The notes beneath the pieces were generated by a model, which was not told the DNA's origin, made no database searches, and saw nothing but the letters and a program-made list of their open reading frames with translations. 64,000 nt of DNA. Origin: Bacillus thuringiensis (lineage in GTDB: Bacteria > Bacillota > Bacilli > Bacillales > Bacillaceae_G). Shown here one piece after another: positions 1-9,469 of the stretch (its first letter is position 1; the number at the start of each line of letters is the position of its first letter). The stretch lies in the NCBI RefSeq assembly GCF_014932895.1, contig NZ_JACYOF010000007.1, positions 186,001 to 250,000 of the forward strand. Reading direction: 5' to 3'. Both the position numbers and the translations under genes were made by a program.

Positions 1-110
1 TTGGGTTTTAGGGTACTCGTTTGTTACTGGATTAGCCGAAAAATTGTATAAAATCTTGCATACCCTTAGCGTGGGGTTTTTCCGAAATGCTGGTGGTACC
101 CCTTTTATTG

Positions 111-911
111 TTATCGCTTTTCATGGGTCTGGCCAAGACAAAGTTCTATAGAGTTTTTCATATGATTAACGAGTGCTGTCACCTCGGAATCTAGCCCTTC
201 CCACTTATCAACATATTCTCCTCGATAGGCTTTTCTGGCTAAGTTGAGTAAAGTCGAATATTCTTTGGGCAACCGAGGTAAAGCCCATTTTGCAGCCACA
301 TCTTTCGGAGAAATTTCACCGATAGACACTGTCTGCCACATTCGAGATAGGGTTAAAATTACATTACGCTCATCACCTTTGATACCCTCAATCAACCCAG
401 GCAAAGACTCCTTAATCGCTCTTCGAATATCTGTCATCGGAACGGGATCAAGTATATCTGAAGTATCAGGACCAAATAGAGAAATGCTATTCTTTCTCAC
501 CTGTGCTAGAACAATAGCTAAATCAGGGTCATAGGTTGGTTCCTGGATTTGTCCTTTTTCAAACTCACTTCTAAGCCACTCACCATAGATAAATTCATTT
601 CTTGGTGGATATTGCCAAGGTACAACATCGCTATGGTTTATAACCGTTACTTCAAGCGGTCTCACAGAATCTGTATTTCCTATCTTTCCAGATATAAGCA
701 TTAGTCTGTCTGTTAGTTTTTTTCGAGTTACTTCAGGTAAACTATGATTCACGATCACTAGGACATCTACATCACTGTTAATGCGTAAGCCACCATTTAC
801 TGCAGAACCAAATAGATATACCCCGACCATCGAACTTCCAAGCAACTCCTCTACGATTTTTAATGCTTGCATCGCTTGTTTTGGTATTTTTTTATTACTC
901 AAATCGCTCAT
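111..911 (-). CDS. Aminoglycoside nucleotidyltransferase (ANT(9)/AadA-like)
   Basis: Probable cytoplasmic enzyme transferring AMP from ATP to spectinomycin or streptomycin. The 266-aa product has the nucleotidyltransferase signature: Gly35-Ser36 followed by the Asp47-x-Asp49 metal pair (LFGSAVNG...NSDVDVLV). A helical C-terminal domain as in AadA/ANT(9) follows. The start at 911 is chosen because AGGAGAGGAG lies about 8 nt upstream; the open frame continues 39 codons further up but without a ribosome site. Length fits the family (about 260 aa). Which drug it modifies cannot be read from sequence. Confidence 0.85.
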   Translation of the reverse strand: MSDLSNKKIPKQAMQALKIVEELLGSSMVGVYLFGSAVNGGLRINSDVDVLVIVNHSLPEVTRKKLTDRLMLISGKIGNTDSVRPLEVTVINHSDVVPWQYPPRNEFIYGEWLRSEFEKGQIQEPTYDPDLAIVLAQVRKNSISLFGPDTSDILDPVPMTDIRRAIKESLPGLIEGIKGDERNVILTLSRMWQTVSIGEISPKDVAAKWALPRLPKEYSTLLNLARKAYRGEYVDKWEGLDSEVTALVNHMKNSIELCLGQTHEKR

Positions 912-1029
912 CAATCCAAACTCCTCTCCTCTGATTTTGTTCGCATAATGTACATTTATATTAGTTTCATTGTGGTATTCAATTAAATAACCGATTACTG
1001 AACAAAAGAAACTTTTTTTACAGGCCATT

Positions 1030-1632
1030 TTATTTTCTTCTTAAAAACAATTCAGCAATAAGTAAACTTAACTACAAACATAACCATACAGATAGTGGAT
1101 AGGCTATTTCAACATTTATCCCCAGGCCGTTATTAAAAATCGTTTTCAAAACATATAACTGTGTATTCGCTAATGTAAGTGTGTAGCTACGAATTATCCA
1201 TTTTCGATGTTCCTGTATCTTTTTCTTGCGGATTGTTTGGTAGGCCATCTAGGTTGCAAGTAGCCAGCTTATGTCCAAAAAAATAAAACCTAGTGTACTT
1301 ATTAACCCTCCCGTCGCATAAAAGGCCAGGTAAAGCGACGGAACAAAGTTTAGAACAATGAATACTATGTATATTTTCCCTATAATTCTGTGTAGGTTCA
1401 TTTTCGTTTTTCGTATCTGATTTACAAATCCAAGCGGACCGTTAAGCAGAGACACTATAGCCAGTACAATGTGGATACGTAGTATTATAAACCATATGTC
1501 TTGATCAATGGGAATGGTTTTATAAGATAGAAACTTCGAGAACATAGGATCAACAATGAAGTTTTTCGAAAACGTGTGCAACAACTAGGCAAAAGAAATA
1601 AAAACTAAGGCAATTTTCGATATTCTTCTCAC
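1030..1632 (-). pseudogene. DUF2306 membrane protein, decayed by in-frame stops
   Basis: One continuous frame from a GTG start (AGGAG about 10 nt upstream) to a final ...AELFLRRK end encodes a YozB-like predicted membrane protein of about 200 aa. It is interrupted by three TAG stops: after residue 14, after LDISWLLAT, and near VWLCL. The middle part is readable (IVDPMFSKFL, NGPLGFVNQIRKTKMNLHRIIGKIY, LYLAFYATGGLIST). Frame and spacing are intact, so decay is by point mutation only. Sequencing errors would be an unlikely alternative at three sites. Confidence 0.75.
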
Positions 1633-1673
1633 GAATTTTAGACTCCTATCAATTAATACTTTTAAAATTATGA

Positions 1674-1695
1674 TTCAAGTATGCGTATACTTGAA
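1674..1695. promoter_or_regulatory. 22-bp palindrome, possible operator or weak terminator
   Basis: Perfect inverted repeat TTCAAGTAT-gcgt-ATACTTGAA, 40-60 bp upstream of the DUF2306 start and just after the ABC ATPase stop. It has no strong T-run, so an operator is as likely as a terminator. Confidence 0.4.
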
Positions 1696-1715
1696 CTCAG
1701 TATTCTTTTATGAAT

Positions 1716-2387
1716 CTATACTAGCTTTCCATCTCTTAGAGTTAAGGTTCGATCGCATAAATCTAGCATACTTTCATCATGTGTTATCATAATTGCAGCC
1801 TTTTGATTTTCTTTTACTGTTCGTTTAATCGTTTGAACGACTTCTCTTCCACGTTTTGAATCAAGACTTGCGGTTGGTTCATCTGCTAATATTAAATCTG
1901 GATTATTCATAAAAGCACGTGCGATGGCCACTCTTTGTCGTTCTCCACCAGATAATTGATGTGGATAATGTTCTTTTCTTGTAGAAAGCCCGAATATAGA
2001 TAATAAATGATCTATTCGCACATCCGATTCATTTGTGTTTTCATTATTTAATTTTGCAATGTAGAGTAATTGTTCTTTTACATTTAAATATGGTACTAAA
2101 TTAGCAAACTGAAAAATAAATCCTATCTTCTTTAAACGTATATTTGTCATTTCTTTTTCTGATAGATGGGTAATGTCCTGATCACTAATATAAATATTTC
2201 CTTTTGATGGTAATAATAGTGCACCTGCAATTGATAATAGTGTACTTTTTCCTGATCCTGAAGGTCCGACAATACCTATAAATTCGCCCATTTTTACATC
2301 CAATGTAATTGGATGAAGAGCAATTACTGCAGTATTCCCTTTTCCGTATACTTTGCTAACTTTATCTAACTTTAGTAACGTTGTCAT
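1716..2387 (-). CDS. ABC transporter ATP-binding protein (MacB/HrtA type)
   Basis: Cytoplasmic ATPase of 223 aa that powers the FtsX-type permease encoded immediately upstream. Visible motifs: Walker A GPSGSGKST at residues 41-49, Q-loop FIFQF near 92, signature LSGGERQRVAIARA near 145, Walker B LILADEPTASLD near 165, and switch His in MITHD. The start overlaps the permease stop by 4 bp (ATGA), so the two are translationally coupled. This class exports haem, antimicrobial peptides or lipoproteins; HrtA and LolD/YknY types cannot be separated by eye. Confidence 0.88.
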   Translation of the reverse strand: MTTLLKLDKVSKVYGKGNTAVIALHPITLDVKMGEFIGIVGPSGSGKSTLLSIAGALLLPSKGNIYISDQDITHLSEKEMTNIRLKKIGFIFQFANLVPYLNVKEQLLYIAKLNNENTNESDVRIDHLLSIFGLSTRKEHYPHQLSGGERQRVAIARAFMNNPDLILADEPTASLDSKRGREVVQTIKRTVKENQKAAIMITHDESMLDLCDRTLTLRDGKLV

Positions 2388-3451
2388 TGCATGCCGCCTC
2401 CAATTGCTTCTAATGCATCAATTTTAAGTATTTGATATAAAGAAATTAGTGTCCCAAGGATGCTAATAACAATAAAGATACATGCATATTGAGCAATCAT
2501 TGTCGTAGTTAAAAAGAATGGCATATTTTCAGGCAGTATACCCTGTAAAACTGTTACTAACACAATACTTATAGTCATTGCACTAACAGACAACAATACT
2601 GCTTGTATAATTAAACTCTTTGCTAAATAGGAATTTTTTGTCCCAATTGCTTTTAGTACTCCTATTTGCTGTTTTTTTTGCAATGTAATCACATAGTAGA
2701 ATACGCCAATTAAAAGCATTGCAATTACAAGTAAAAATGCAATAATCATTGTTAATGTGTTTTGTTGACCTTTATGCCCTGGAACACTTTGAAGAACCTC
2801 TTCTTTATCTACTACCTTTGCATTTTTGACTTCTTTATCAGCACGAAGTGCGATTGCATTATATTCTTTTTGATTCGATTGGGCAATTTCTCTAAATACA
2901 TCTTGATTCATATAAACAACAGGCATATGACTAAACTTTTGTCCACTGGTTAGACCAATGACTTTAAATTCTTTTTTAGAAACTGAATCGATAACTGTAT
3001 CTCCAATATCAATACCTTTTTCTTTAACTGATTCATCAGCAACTATTTCATTTTGCGCTGTTCCTGGTGCATCGCCCTTCACAATATTTGGTTCTAAAAA
3101 TGTATTCCGCTTACTTGAAAATATAGCAATATCAATCTTTTTTGAACTATCTTTCTTTTCAAACGTTGATACTTTTATATGAAATGGCACGGCATCTTTT
3201 GTCCCTACTTGTTTCACTACTTTATCTACATCTTCTTTCTTTATTTGCGAACGTAGTAACGAAAGTTCATCATCATCTGCTAATACAAACCTTTGGGCAT
3301 TCATAGTTTGAATGGAAGAAACAGTATTATATGCTAAACCGTTTGCTAGTCCTGATATTCCAAGCACTAAAAATGATAGTAAAACCATAATGAGCCCTAT
3401 TAATCCATACCTTAATTTGGATTGTTTTAATTCACGTAGAGCCAAAAACAT
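2384..3451 (-). CDS. ABC transporter permease, FtsX family (HrtB-like)
   Basis: Membrane permease of 355 aa. Topology is one N-terminal membrane segment (about 18-36), a large extracytoplasmic domain (about 40-230), then three C-terminal segments (about 233-255, 275-300, 315-340) as in FtsX/MacB permeases. The opening FLALRELKQSKLRYGLIGLI and overall length resemble the haem-efflux permease HrtB. AGGAGG lies 8 nt upstream of the ATG. It forms a two-gene operon with the ATPase. No haem-sensing two-component system is adjacent, so the substrate is open. Confidence 0.82.
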   Translation of the reverse strand: MFLALRELKQSKLRYGLIGLIMVLLSFLVLGISGLANGLAYNTVSSIQTMNAQRFVLADDDELSLLRSQIKKEDVDKVVKQVGTKDAVPFHIKVSTFEKKDSSKKIDIAIFSSKRNTFLEPNIVKGDAPGTAQNEIVADESVKEKGIDIGDTVIDSVSKKEFKVIGLTSGQKFSHMPVVYMNQDVFREIAQSNQKEYNAIALRADKEVKNAKVVDKEEVLQSVPGHKGQQNTLTMIIAFLLVIAMLLIGVFYYVITLQKKQQIGVLKAIGTKNSYLAKSLIIQAVLLSVSAMTISIVLVTVLQGILPENMPFFLTTTMIAQYACIFIVISILGTLISLYQILKIDALEAIGGGMQ

Positions 3452-3963
3452 TCTAAATTACCTCCTAATTTACTCGAACTAATATTTATTTCTTATATAC
3501 TCGCTATAGCAATGTTATTTATTGTTTATATGAAGTTCATATCCTTTACTTCTTGGACCTAACATAGATAATCATAAAATTACAATTTCCATTGCTATAA
3601 TTAATAGAATTATATATTATGTTTATGATATAAAGATGTCGAATTTCCATAACTAATAGCATACCAATGCTTGAAGCTAAAATAAAATGCGCGTTGTGCC
3701 CATAAAGTTATTTCTTGTTTTTTCCACAAGCGACTAGCAATAATTAAGAACATATGAGAATAATCCATGAGATAGTATGAATTTGCTAAAAGGTTTGAAA
3801 CACTAAAAGTCATTCCTACATATATGTTGTTACTTTTAAAAAACTATAACTAACCCTATAGATAGAATAGTTATAATACTGACAACTACAAAGGGCATGT
3901 ACCCTCATGAAGCAACTAGTATTATGAAAAACATAGGCCCAATAATTCTTCCCAAATTTCAAA
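3452..3963. other. Intergenic stretch with one doubtful 67-aa reading frame
   Basis: The only open frame is 3610..3813 on the minus strand (begins MTFSVSNLLANSYYLMDYSH). It lacks a clear ribosome binding site and a family I recognise; it may be the tail of a lost gene. The upstream part must hold the promoter of the ABC operon. Confidence 0.3.
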
Positions 3964-4011
3964 AAGAAACCATTTTGGTTAATCTTTTTTCGAAATGGTT
4001 TCTTTTTATTA
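3964..4011. terminator. Bidirectional rho-independent terminator
   Basis: AAAGAAACCATTT pairs with AAATGGTTTCTTT around a loop, with T-runs on both strands. It most plausibly ends the DJ-1/PfpI transcript. Confidence 0.75.
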
Positions 4012-4150
4012 GATATAGACTGTGGATTTACTGAGCATTTTTAATCAAACTTTATTTCAAATCTAAAATTGTCAACTCATTGTATCCAAGAAATATGATA
4101 AAAAAGTCACTAACAAAACCAGCTGTTTCAATGTGGTTTTCTGAATCATT

Positions 4151-4810
4151 CTATAAATCTGATGGATCTTGTTTTTCTATTTCTTTAAGCTTAGCGCTTA
4201 CTTGTTCTAACAATTGAGGGGATGCTTTCTTAGGTGAACCAGTGTCAAAAGGTGGCTGTGGATCGTATTCTAAAATTAACTGAGCTGCTTTGCCAGCATT
4301 TTCTCCCCATTCCCATGCCACCAGATTAAGAGCCATATCAATACCTGCTGACACGCCAGCCGCTGTTATAATCTTTTCATGTCGAATAACTCTCCCTTCA
4401 GTTGGAATGGCACCAAGAGAACGGAGTAAGTCATAAGATCCCCAATGACTAGTTGCTTCAATCCCATTTAGTAAACCTGCGGCACCTAATATCAAAGAAC
4501 CATTACACACTGTTGTAGTATATTTAGTAGTTTCATGTATTTTGCGAATCCAATCCAATGTTTCTTTGTCGTTCATGGGATTTTTATAATAAGGTGGACG
4601 ACAACCAGGAATTACAAGAATATCAGCGGAGGTAACTTCAGAAAAGCTGTAATCAGCATGCGCATACCCCATCTTTGAATCTAACTTGATTAATCCTTTA
4701 TTCTTTGCAACAAATTTAATATTACTACCTTCTCCTGTATGAAGTACTTCGTACGGGCCAATTGCATCTAATGCTGTGATTCCATCGTAAAGCATGATAA
4801 CAATTTCCAT
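4151..4810 (-). CDS. DJ-1/PfpI family protein, isonitrile-hydratase-like
   Basis: A 219-aa cytoplasmic enzyme of the DJ-1/PfpI superfamily. The nucleophile-elbow cysteine is in TTVCNGSLILGAAG (near residue 101), the conserved acidic residue in GPYEVL (near 20), and the later SAGIDMALN motif resembles isonitrile hydratase InhA (isocyanide to N-substituted formamide). AGGAG is placed 8 nt before the ATG. It stands alone between a terminator and a repeat. A transcription-factor role is unlikely since no AraC domain follows. Glyoxalase III or another DJ-1 activity is the alternative. Confidence 0.75.
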   Translation of the reverse strand: MEIVIMLYDGITALDAIGPYEVLHTGEGSNIKFVAKNKGLIKLDSKMGYAHADYSFSEVTSADILVIPGCRPPYYKNPMNDKETLDWIRKIHETTKYTTTVCNGSLILGAAGLLNGIEATSHWGSYDLLRSLGAIPTEGRVIRHEKIITAAGVSAGIDMALNLVAWEWGENAGKAAQLILEYDPQPPFDTGSPKKASPQLLEQVSAKLKEIEKQDPSDL

Positions 4811-4957
4811 TAGAATCTCTCCTTAATGCAAAATAGTTTATTTATTATTCATCGAGGTGAACTGGGCTAAAAAGAATATAAAAGCATTAATAATATTAAC
4901 AATTATATCTTCAAATCCTTAATGTATATTGAGCACCTCTTCTATTTCGATTCAGGG

Positions 4958-4973
4958 CGGACCGTTCAGTCCG
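4958..4973. promoter_or_regulatory. Possible TetR-type operator
   Basis: CGGAC-cgttca-GTCCG inverted repeat about 150 bp upstream of the DJ-1 gene. The shape fits TetR/AcrR operators, but no such regulator is adjacent. Inference only. Confidence 0.3.
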
Positions 4974-5084
4974 TATCTTTAACGATAATTAATTCCCCTT
5001 CATGTTGCAATCTTAAACCTTAAATGTTCTTTAATTTGTAATATTTTTTGAAGAACCTATTTTCTATAGCTTACATAAAAGACT

Positions 5085-5511
5085 ATTACAGATTTCGCGA
5101 TACAGGAAAGCCCATACGGGACTTTAGTCCGTTTTTAGGCATGGGATGAAAGTATCGCTTTTTCGTAGAAAAACACATGATTTTTGGACATACTTCAACT
5201 ATGGACAAGAACAAGTCTTTAAAACGCCTATGTATTCCTTGAAAACAAGATATCGTATGAGGTTTGATAGACTAATTCATGCTATTGGTAAAATAATATG
5301 TGTCATCAAGACACTAAGACATTGGAACACGCAACTAGCTGTGTGCTATGGTCATAGTACCGTAGCTTACGAACTATAGGATCGTGAGCGTGGTGATGAC
5401 ACACCGCAATCTTGTACGTCAGCAATACCAAAAATGGACTTCACCCTTGGTAGCAAGAATCCCACTGGCTTTAGCCAGCCTGCCTCTTTAAGGGGGAGAG
5501 TGTCAAACATG
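5085..5511 (+). mobile_element. Non-autonomous IS605/IS1341-like element, copy A
   Basis: The left end folds into a nested hairpin (GCCCAT..ATGGG enclosing GACT-tt-AGTC). The right end has the GGC-ttta-GCC hairpin, AAGAATCCCAC and a GGGGGAG tract typical of the 3' ends of IS200/IS605-group tnpB elements. The interior (a 77-codon frame from 5146) encodes no TnpA or TnpB motif. Positions 5085-5452 recur at 9912-10290 with about 90% identity. Probably a deletion derivative or a small structured-RNA element moved in trans. Assignment rests on end architecture only. Confidence 0.5.
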
Positions 5512-5600
5512 AGTTTTATTTAATAAAAAAGAAAAGAGTATAAAGAAAAAATTAAGAGAGCTCTAGTTTTATTTTATGTGAAATGTCATATATTTTTTTC

Positions 5601-5987
5601 TCAATAGAATTCCACACGATTCTGTAAAATATCAGTATGAAATTTAAATTTATGACCATCTGGATCTGTAATATAAATAGATCTTTGATCCCTCTCGTCT
5701 CTTTCTCCACCAGGCAAAATATTAACACCATTTTGGATTAATGTTTCTTTTAATGTATCAAATTCTTCATTTGTCACAATAAACGTTGTATGTGTAAAAG
5801 ATTGTTGGATTTCGTTCCTTGGTATATGTTCCTCAACATATAGAGCAATCCAAAAGCCGTTTAAATCGAGATATGCTAATTTTCTACCTTTTGCTAATAA
5901 ATTTGCTTGAAGTATATTTTGATAAAATTCAATAGATTCTTCCAGGTTGGAAACTGAGCAACGAATCTGATTAATCCCTTGTAACAT
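5601..5987 (-). CDS. FosB-like VOC protein lacking metal ligands
   Basis: This 128-aa vicinal-oxygen-chelate protein is clearly homologous to FosB, the Mn-dependent bacillithiol transferase that inactivates fosfomycin (see 19731..20147). Of the three metal ligands expected at 7, 66 and 115, only His66 (FTHTTF) remains. Residue 7 is Gln (INQIRC) and 115 is Lys (HKFKFH). The C-terminus also stops at ILQNRVEFY, about 10 residues short of FosB. It is therefore probably inactive as FosB, or repurposed. A MerR-type promoter lies 510 bp upstream behind a duplicated cytidine-deaminase leader. Confidence 0.8.
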   Translation of the reverse strand: MLQGINQIRCSVSNLEESIEFYQNILQANLLAKGRKLAYLDLNGFWIALYVEEHIPRNEIQQSFTHTTFIVTNEEFDTLKETLIQNGVNILPGGERDERDQRSIYITDPDGHKFKFHTDILQNRVEFY

Positions 5988-6028
5988 ATGAAACCCTCCT
6001 TATAACCATATATTTTTATATAAAATAC

Positions 6029-6085
6029 TTAACTGATTTTAGAAACATTCACAGTTGCGAACTTTTTTAAATCTTTGTGATTCAT
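6029..6085 (-). pseudogene. 5' stub of a second cytidine deaminase gene
   Basis: The frame MNHKDLKKFATVNVSK... matches the start of the intact deaminase at 12472..12870 (MEHKELKKIASA...) for about 12 residues and then stops. The 150 bp upstream of both start codons are also homologous, so this is the beginning of a duplicated locus whose body was lost. Confidence 0.6.
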
Positions 6086-6234
6086 AAATTATAACTCTAT
6101 CCTATTTGATATTTTAATTTCTATTAGGTAGTATCGATTTGAATGTGTATATCAATTAGCTTGTTTAAATTTCAATATCTTCCGTAATCAGTATTCTGTT
6201 TAAATACACCATAAAAACTCTGAATTTTTTATTA
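6083..6234 (-). repeat. Duplicated leader, copy 1 (second copy 12868..13018)
   Basis: About 150 bp with roughly 85% identity to 12868..13018, including the shared tract CCATAAAAACTC. Both lie between a MerR-type promoter and a deaminase start codon, so they represent a duplicated 5' untranslated leader. The function of so long a leader is unknown; no classic riboswitch was recognised. Confidence 0.6.
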
Positions 6235-6496
6235 CTGCTTCCTCAGGCTATTCTTTCAAATTAAGTTCTAGACCCAATACTTGCTGCTGACTTACTTTAT
6301 TAAATGAACTCAAATACATAAAAAGAATTTCCCGAGTGTCCATGGCTCCCTCATCTAATTGATTTACAGTTATTACTCAGTTAAGAAAAGTTATTTAAAA
6401 CTGGAATTCTCCTTTAACTATTTGTTCGTAAATCATTCCACATTGTTAGGGAAAGATTTTTCAATTTTAATATATTGTCTTCATATCCATAGCCGA

Positions 6497-6527
6497 ATTA
6501 TAAAGCTTCACACTGTGTGAAGCTCAA
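6497..6527 (-). promoter_or_regulatory. MerR-type promoter 1
   Basis: Read on the minus strand: -35 TTGAGC (6522-6527), 19-bp spacer filled by the dyad CTTCACAC/GTGTGAAG, and -10 TATAAT (6497-6502). The over-long 19-bp spacer with a central dyad is the hallmark of MerR-family activated promoters. It points towards the deaminase stub and the fosB-like gene. Confidence 0.75.
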
Positions 6528-6646
6528 GTCTTTTTGTATTGTTGTTATACATGCAGAAAAGGAAAAAAGCAACCTCTATCAGATGGTTGTGGGGTATCGT
6601 CAGGAAACTACGGATTTACAACGTTAAAGAAATTTCAATATGGGAT

Positions 6647-6760
6647 AGCACCACATTGCCATCAAGCTAAAGTTTAGTGATGCCACTAAAACAAAAATTT
6701 CGTACATTTTTGCTGTTTTGGAGTGTTTCTTTTACTAGCTTGATGGGCATATAGCGTACT
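6647..6760. repeat. Small inverted-repeat element with IS231-like ends
   Basis: CACCACATTGCCATCAAGCT near 6650 and TAGCTTGATGGGCAT near 6736 form inverted ends separated by about 65 bp. They resemble the IS231 terminal sequence (CACCACATCGCTATCAAGC). No coding capacity. Confidence 0.5.
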
Positions 6761-6808
6761 CAATATAGTAGGAACAATAACCGAAGGAAAAGGAGTATGT
6801 AAAAATAA

Positions 6809-6846
6809 AATAGTCTGACTACATGGCATACTGTAGTCAGACTATT
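6809..6846. terminator. Strong hairpin / terminator
   Basis: A 15-bp perfect stem (AATAGTCTGACTACA ... TGTAGTCAGACTATT) lies just downstream of the EamA gene. T-rich sequence follows on the plus strand. Confidence 0.6.
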
Positions 6847-6983
6847 GAAAGCTTTTTATTTATAACTGTTTCAATACTGTGTGAGCTCAAAAATAAATAC
6901 TAGGGTTGTTTAATTTTGAGCAAACAAAACATTAAAAATTACTACCGATTTATTAAATGAAAATTTTGTTGGTTAGAAATTCA

Positions 6984-7895
6984 TTAAGCTTCTTTATTAA
7001 AATTAAGCTTATCATGATTAGTTTCTTTTTTAACTACAGGTGCTTTTTTCCCAATCATCACACATATTACAACAACAAAAGCTAAAACAACGGTTAACCA
7101 TCTTATTGACTCACCTAAGAACAATACAGAAAAACCAATCATTAAAAATGGCTGTAAATATTGTATTTGTCCTACTCTCGCAATTCCGCCTAAAGACATT
7201 CCAGCATACCAAGCAACATATGCGAAAAATTGGCTCACGATTGCTAGGTAAATCAAACTAATCCAAGCTTCTATAGGTGCTTGTAGCATATCGGCAGAAA
7301 CGCTTAATCCTACAGGAATTATAAAGAACGAGGCACCAAATAAAATAGCCCAAGCAATTACTTGCCAACTACCTAGCTCTTTGGAAAGTTTTCCACCCTC
7401 TGCATAGCTTAAGCCAAGTAATAAAACTGCTGCAAGCAGTGCAAAATCACCCTTTTGTAATTGACCTAGTCCTAAATACATTGCATAAACAACAACAGAT
7501 ATAGCAGCTATTACGCTAGAAATCCAATAACTTTTCGTAAGTTTCTCACCTCCGCGCCATACCGCAAATCCAGCTGTTGCAAGTGGTAATAAAGCCAGTT
7601 CGATTGCTCCATGTGATACTGGTAATGATTTCATCGCAAAGGTTGTTAATAGCGGAAAAGCAAGTGTTGCTCCAATAGCTACAATAAATACACCTTTCAT
7701 TTGCTTCTTACTCGGTATTTTTTCTTTTTTTATGATAAAAATAATAGCCACAATAATAGCTGCTATAACTGTCCTACCCAAACCAACAATTGTGGCTCCG
7801 AAATATGGTACAGCTATACTAGTTGCAGGTAGGGTAAAACTAAAGCAAATAATACCAATAAACCCCAATATCATTCCTTTTTTTATATTATCCAT
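6984..7895 (-). CDS. EamA/DMT-family transporter
   Basis: A 303-aa inner-membrane protein with about ten hydrophobic segments in two repeated EamA halves. The first half starts MILGFIGIICFSFTLPATSIAV; the second contains LLLGLSYAEGGKLSKELG. Proteins of this family export amino acids and related metabolites. It diverges from a MocR-type regulator at 8046, an arrangement in which the regulator usually controls the transporter. AGGAGG is 9 nt upstream. Substrate not deducible. Confidence 0.82.
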   Translation of the reverse strand: MDNIKKGMILGFIGIICFSFTLPATSIAVPYFGATIVGLGRTVIAAIIVAIIFIIKKEKIPSKKQMKGVFIVAIGATLAFPLLTTFAMKSLPVSHGAIELALLPLATAGFAVWRGGEKLTKSYWISSVIAAISVVVYAMYLGLGQLQKGDFALLAAVLLLGLSYAEGGKLSKELGSWQVIAWAILFGASFFIIPVGLSVSADMLQAPIEAWISLIYLAIVSQFFAYVAWYAGMSLGGIARVGQIQYLQPFLMIGFSVLFLGESIRWLTVVLAFVVVICVMIGKKAPVVKKETNHDKLNFNKEA

Positions 7896-7913
7896 CGATT
7901 TTCCTCCTTCATT

Positions 7914-7929
7914 ACTACTTAAAAGTAGT
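7914..7929. promoter_or_regulatory. Palindromic operator between eamA-like and mocR-like genes
   Basis: Perfect dyad ACTACTT-AA-AAGTAGT, 18 bp upstream of the transporter start within the divergent intergenic region. It is well placed for repression or activation by the MocR protein. Binding is inferred. Confidence 0.5.
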
Positions 7930-8045
7930 CCATAATTATAGTTAAAGGTAATTAACTAATTCAACATGATTGTAATGGATAACGACTCTTTTCCATAGAG
8001 CAGAATTTCACATCTGTCTTGGCACAGATTCTAAGGAGAGTATAC

Positions 8046-9416
8046 ATGTTAACAACATATAAAGGGATTTTAGAATGGATAAAACAACAAGTGGAAGGTG
8101 AAAAATTAAAAGCCGGAGATAAACTACCTTCTATTAGAATGATTGCTGAACAGTTTCAATGCAGTAAAAATACAGTCGCAAAAGCATTAGTAGAGCTACA
8201 GAACCAACATGTTATATATAGCAAACCTAAAAGTGGCTATTACATTATTGATGATTATCAAATACCTAGTTCAGACGAAAAAATTGATTTTTTATCTGCT
8301 GGCCCTGATGAAAAATCTATGCCATATGAAGACTTTCAACATTGCATAAACAAAGCAATTGATCATTATAAAACACAATTATTTACATATAGTGAGCAAC
8401 AAGGTCTCTATTCATTAAGAAAAGAGTTAGTGAACTATTTACAGCATTTACAGGTATTCACAAAACCCGAACGCCTTGTAATTACTTCTGGATCACAACA
8501 AGCGTTACATATTCTATCAAATATACAGTTTCCAAATGGAAAGAAAAAAATATTAATTGAACAGCCAACATATTTTGGCATGATAGACACCTTACAATTA
8601 AATCAATGTGAGATATTAGGAATAGACGTAACGATGGATGGATTAGATTTCAAACGGCTAGAATCTCTATTCCGAAACAATGATATAAAATTCTTTTATA
8701 TCGTACCAAGATGCCATAATCCACTTGGTCATCACTATTCAAATAAAGAGAAGAAAAGAATCGTAGCTCTTGCAGAGAAATATGATATATACATTGTTGA
8801 AGATGATTACTTAGCAGAATTAGATGTTGATTCTAAAGCAGATCCTTTGTTTACTTATGAACCTAATGGAAGAATTATATATATCAAAAGCTTTTCAAAA
8901 GTATTTTTACCAGGATTACGCATTGCTACGGTTGTGCTTCCTGAAACAATGATCAATTCCTTTGTAAGTTACAAATTCAGCACTGATTTTAATACATCAG
9001 CACTTTCACAAGGAGCATTAGAAATCTATTTGAAAAGTGGTATGTTTCAATATCATTTAGAAAAAGTAAAACGATTGTATACCAACAAAATGAAAGTGCT
9101 AATAAATGCTTGTTCAACATATTTACCGAAATATATATCGTTTACAAAACCAAAAAGTGGCTTTTATCTGACCATCTTTTTACCTTCACATATTGATGTA
9201 GATAAACTGATTTATCTATTGAAAGAAAGGTATATCTATGTCGATAATGCTTCTAGAATGTATTTAGATAGAAATAAACAGAAAGCAATCCGATTAAGTA
9301 TTTCACAAGTAGATGAAAAGAAAATAGAACTTGGTATCCAACAAATATCAGCTTGTATAATGGAATTGTATGAGAAAAATAATTATTCTTCAGTATCATT
9401 TAAGCCCTATTTTTAA
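8046..9416 (+). CDS. MocR/PdxR-type GntR regulator with aminotransferase domain
   Basis: A 456-aa transcription factor. An N-terminal GntR winged helix (about 1-70; LPSIRMIAEQFQCSKNTVAKAL) is fused to a fold-type I aminotransferase domain. The PLP-binding lysine sits in KSFSKVFLPGLRIA, and the phosphate-side residues in FYIVPRCHNPLGHHY. Such proteins sense PLP, amino acids or amines. The start at 8046 has AAGGAGAG 7 nt before it; the longer frame from 8019 (TTG) is less likely. It is divergent from the EamA transporter, its probable target. Confidence 0.85.
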   Translation: MLTTYKGILEWIKQQVEGEKLKAGDKLPSIRMIAEQFQCSKNTVAKALVELQNQHVIYSKPKSGYYIIDDYQIPSSDEKIDFLSAGPDEKSMPYEDFQHCINKAIDHYKTQLFTYSEQQGLYSLRKELVNYLQHLQVFTKPERLVITSGSQQALHILSNIQFPNGKKKILIEQPTYFGMIDTLQLNQCEILGIDVTMDGLDFKRLESLFRNNDIKFFYIVPRCHNPLGHHYSNKEKKRIVALAEKYDIYIVEDDYLAELDVDSKADPLFTYEPNGRIIYIKSFSKVFLPGLRIATVVLPETMINSFVSYKFSTDFNTSALSQGALEIYLKSGMFQYHLEKVKRLYTNKMKVLINACSTYLPKYISFTKPKSGFYLTIFLPSHIDVDKLIYLLKERYIYVDNASRMYLDRNKQKAIRLSISQVDEKKIELGIQQISACIMELYEKNNYSSVSFKPYF

Positions 9417-9469
9417 ACTACCATCCTTATAAGGGGAACTCCCCCATGGATGTTAAAAATGCCTAACTA

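Noticed and set aside
89-103. GGTGGTACCCC near the window start, like an IS231 tip
   Set aside because: The adjoining GCTTGATAGCGATG part is absent, so it cannot be assigned.
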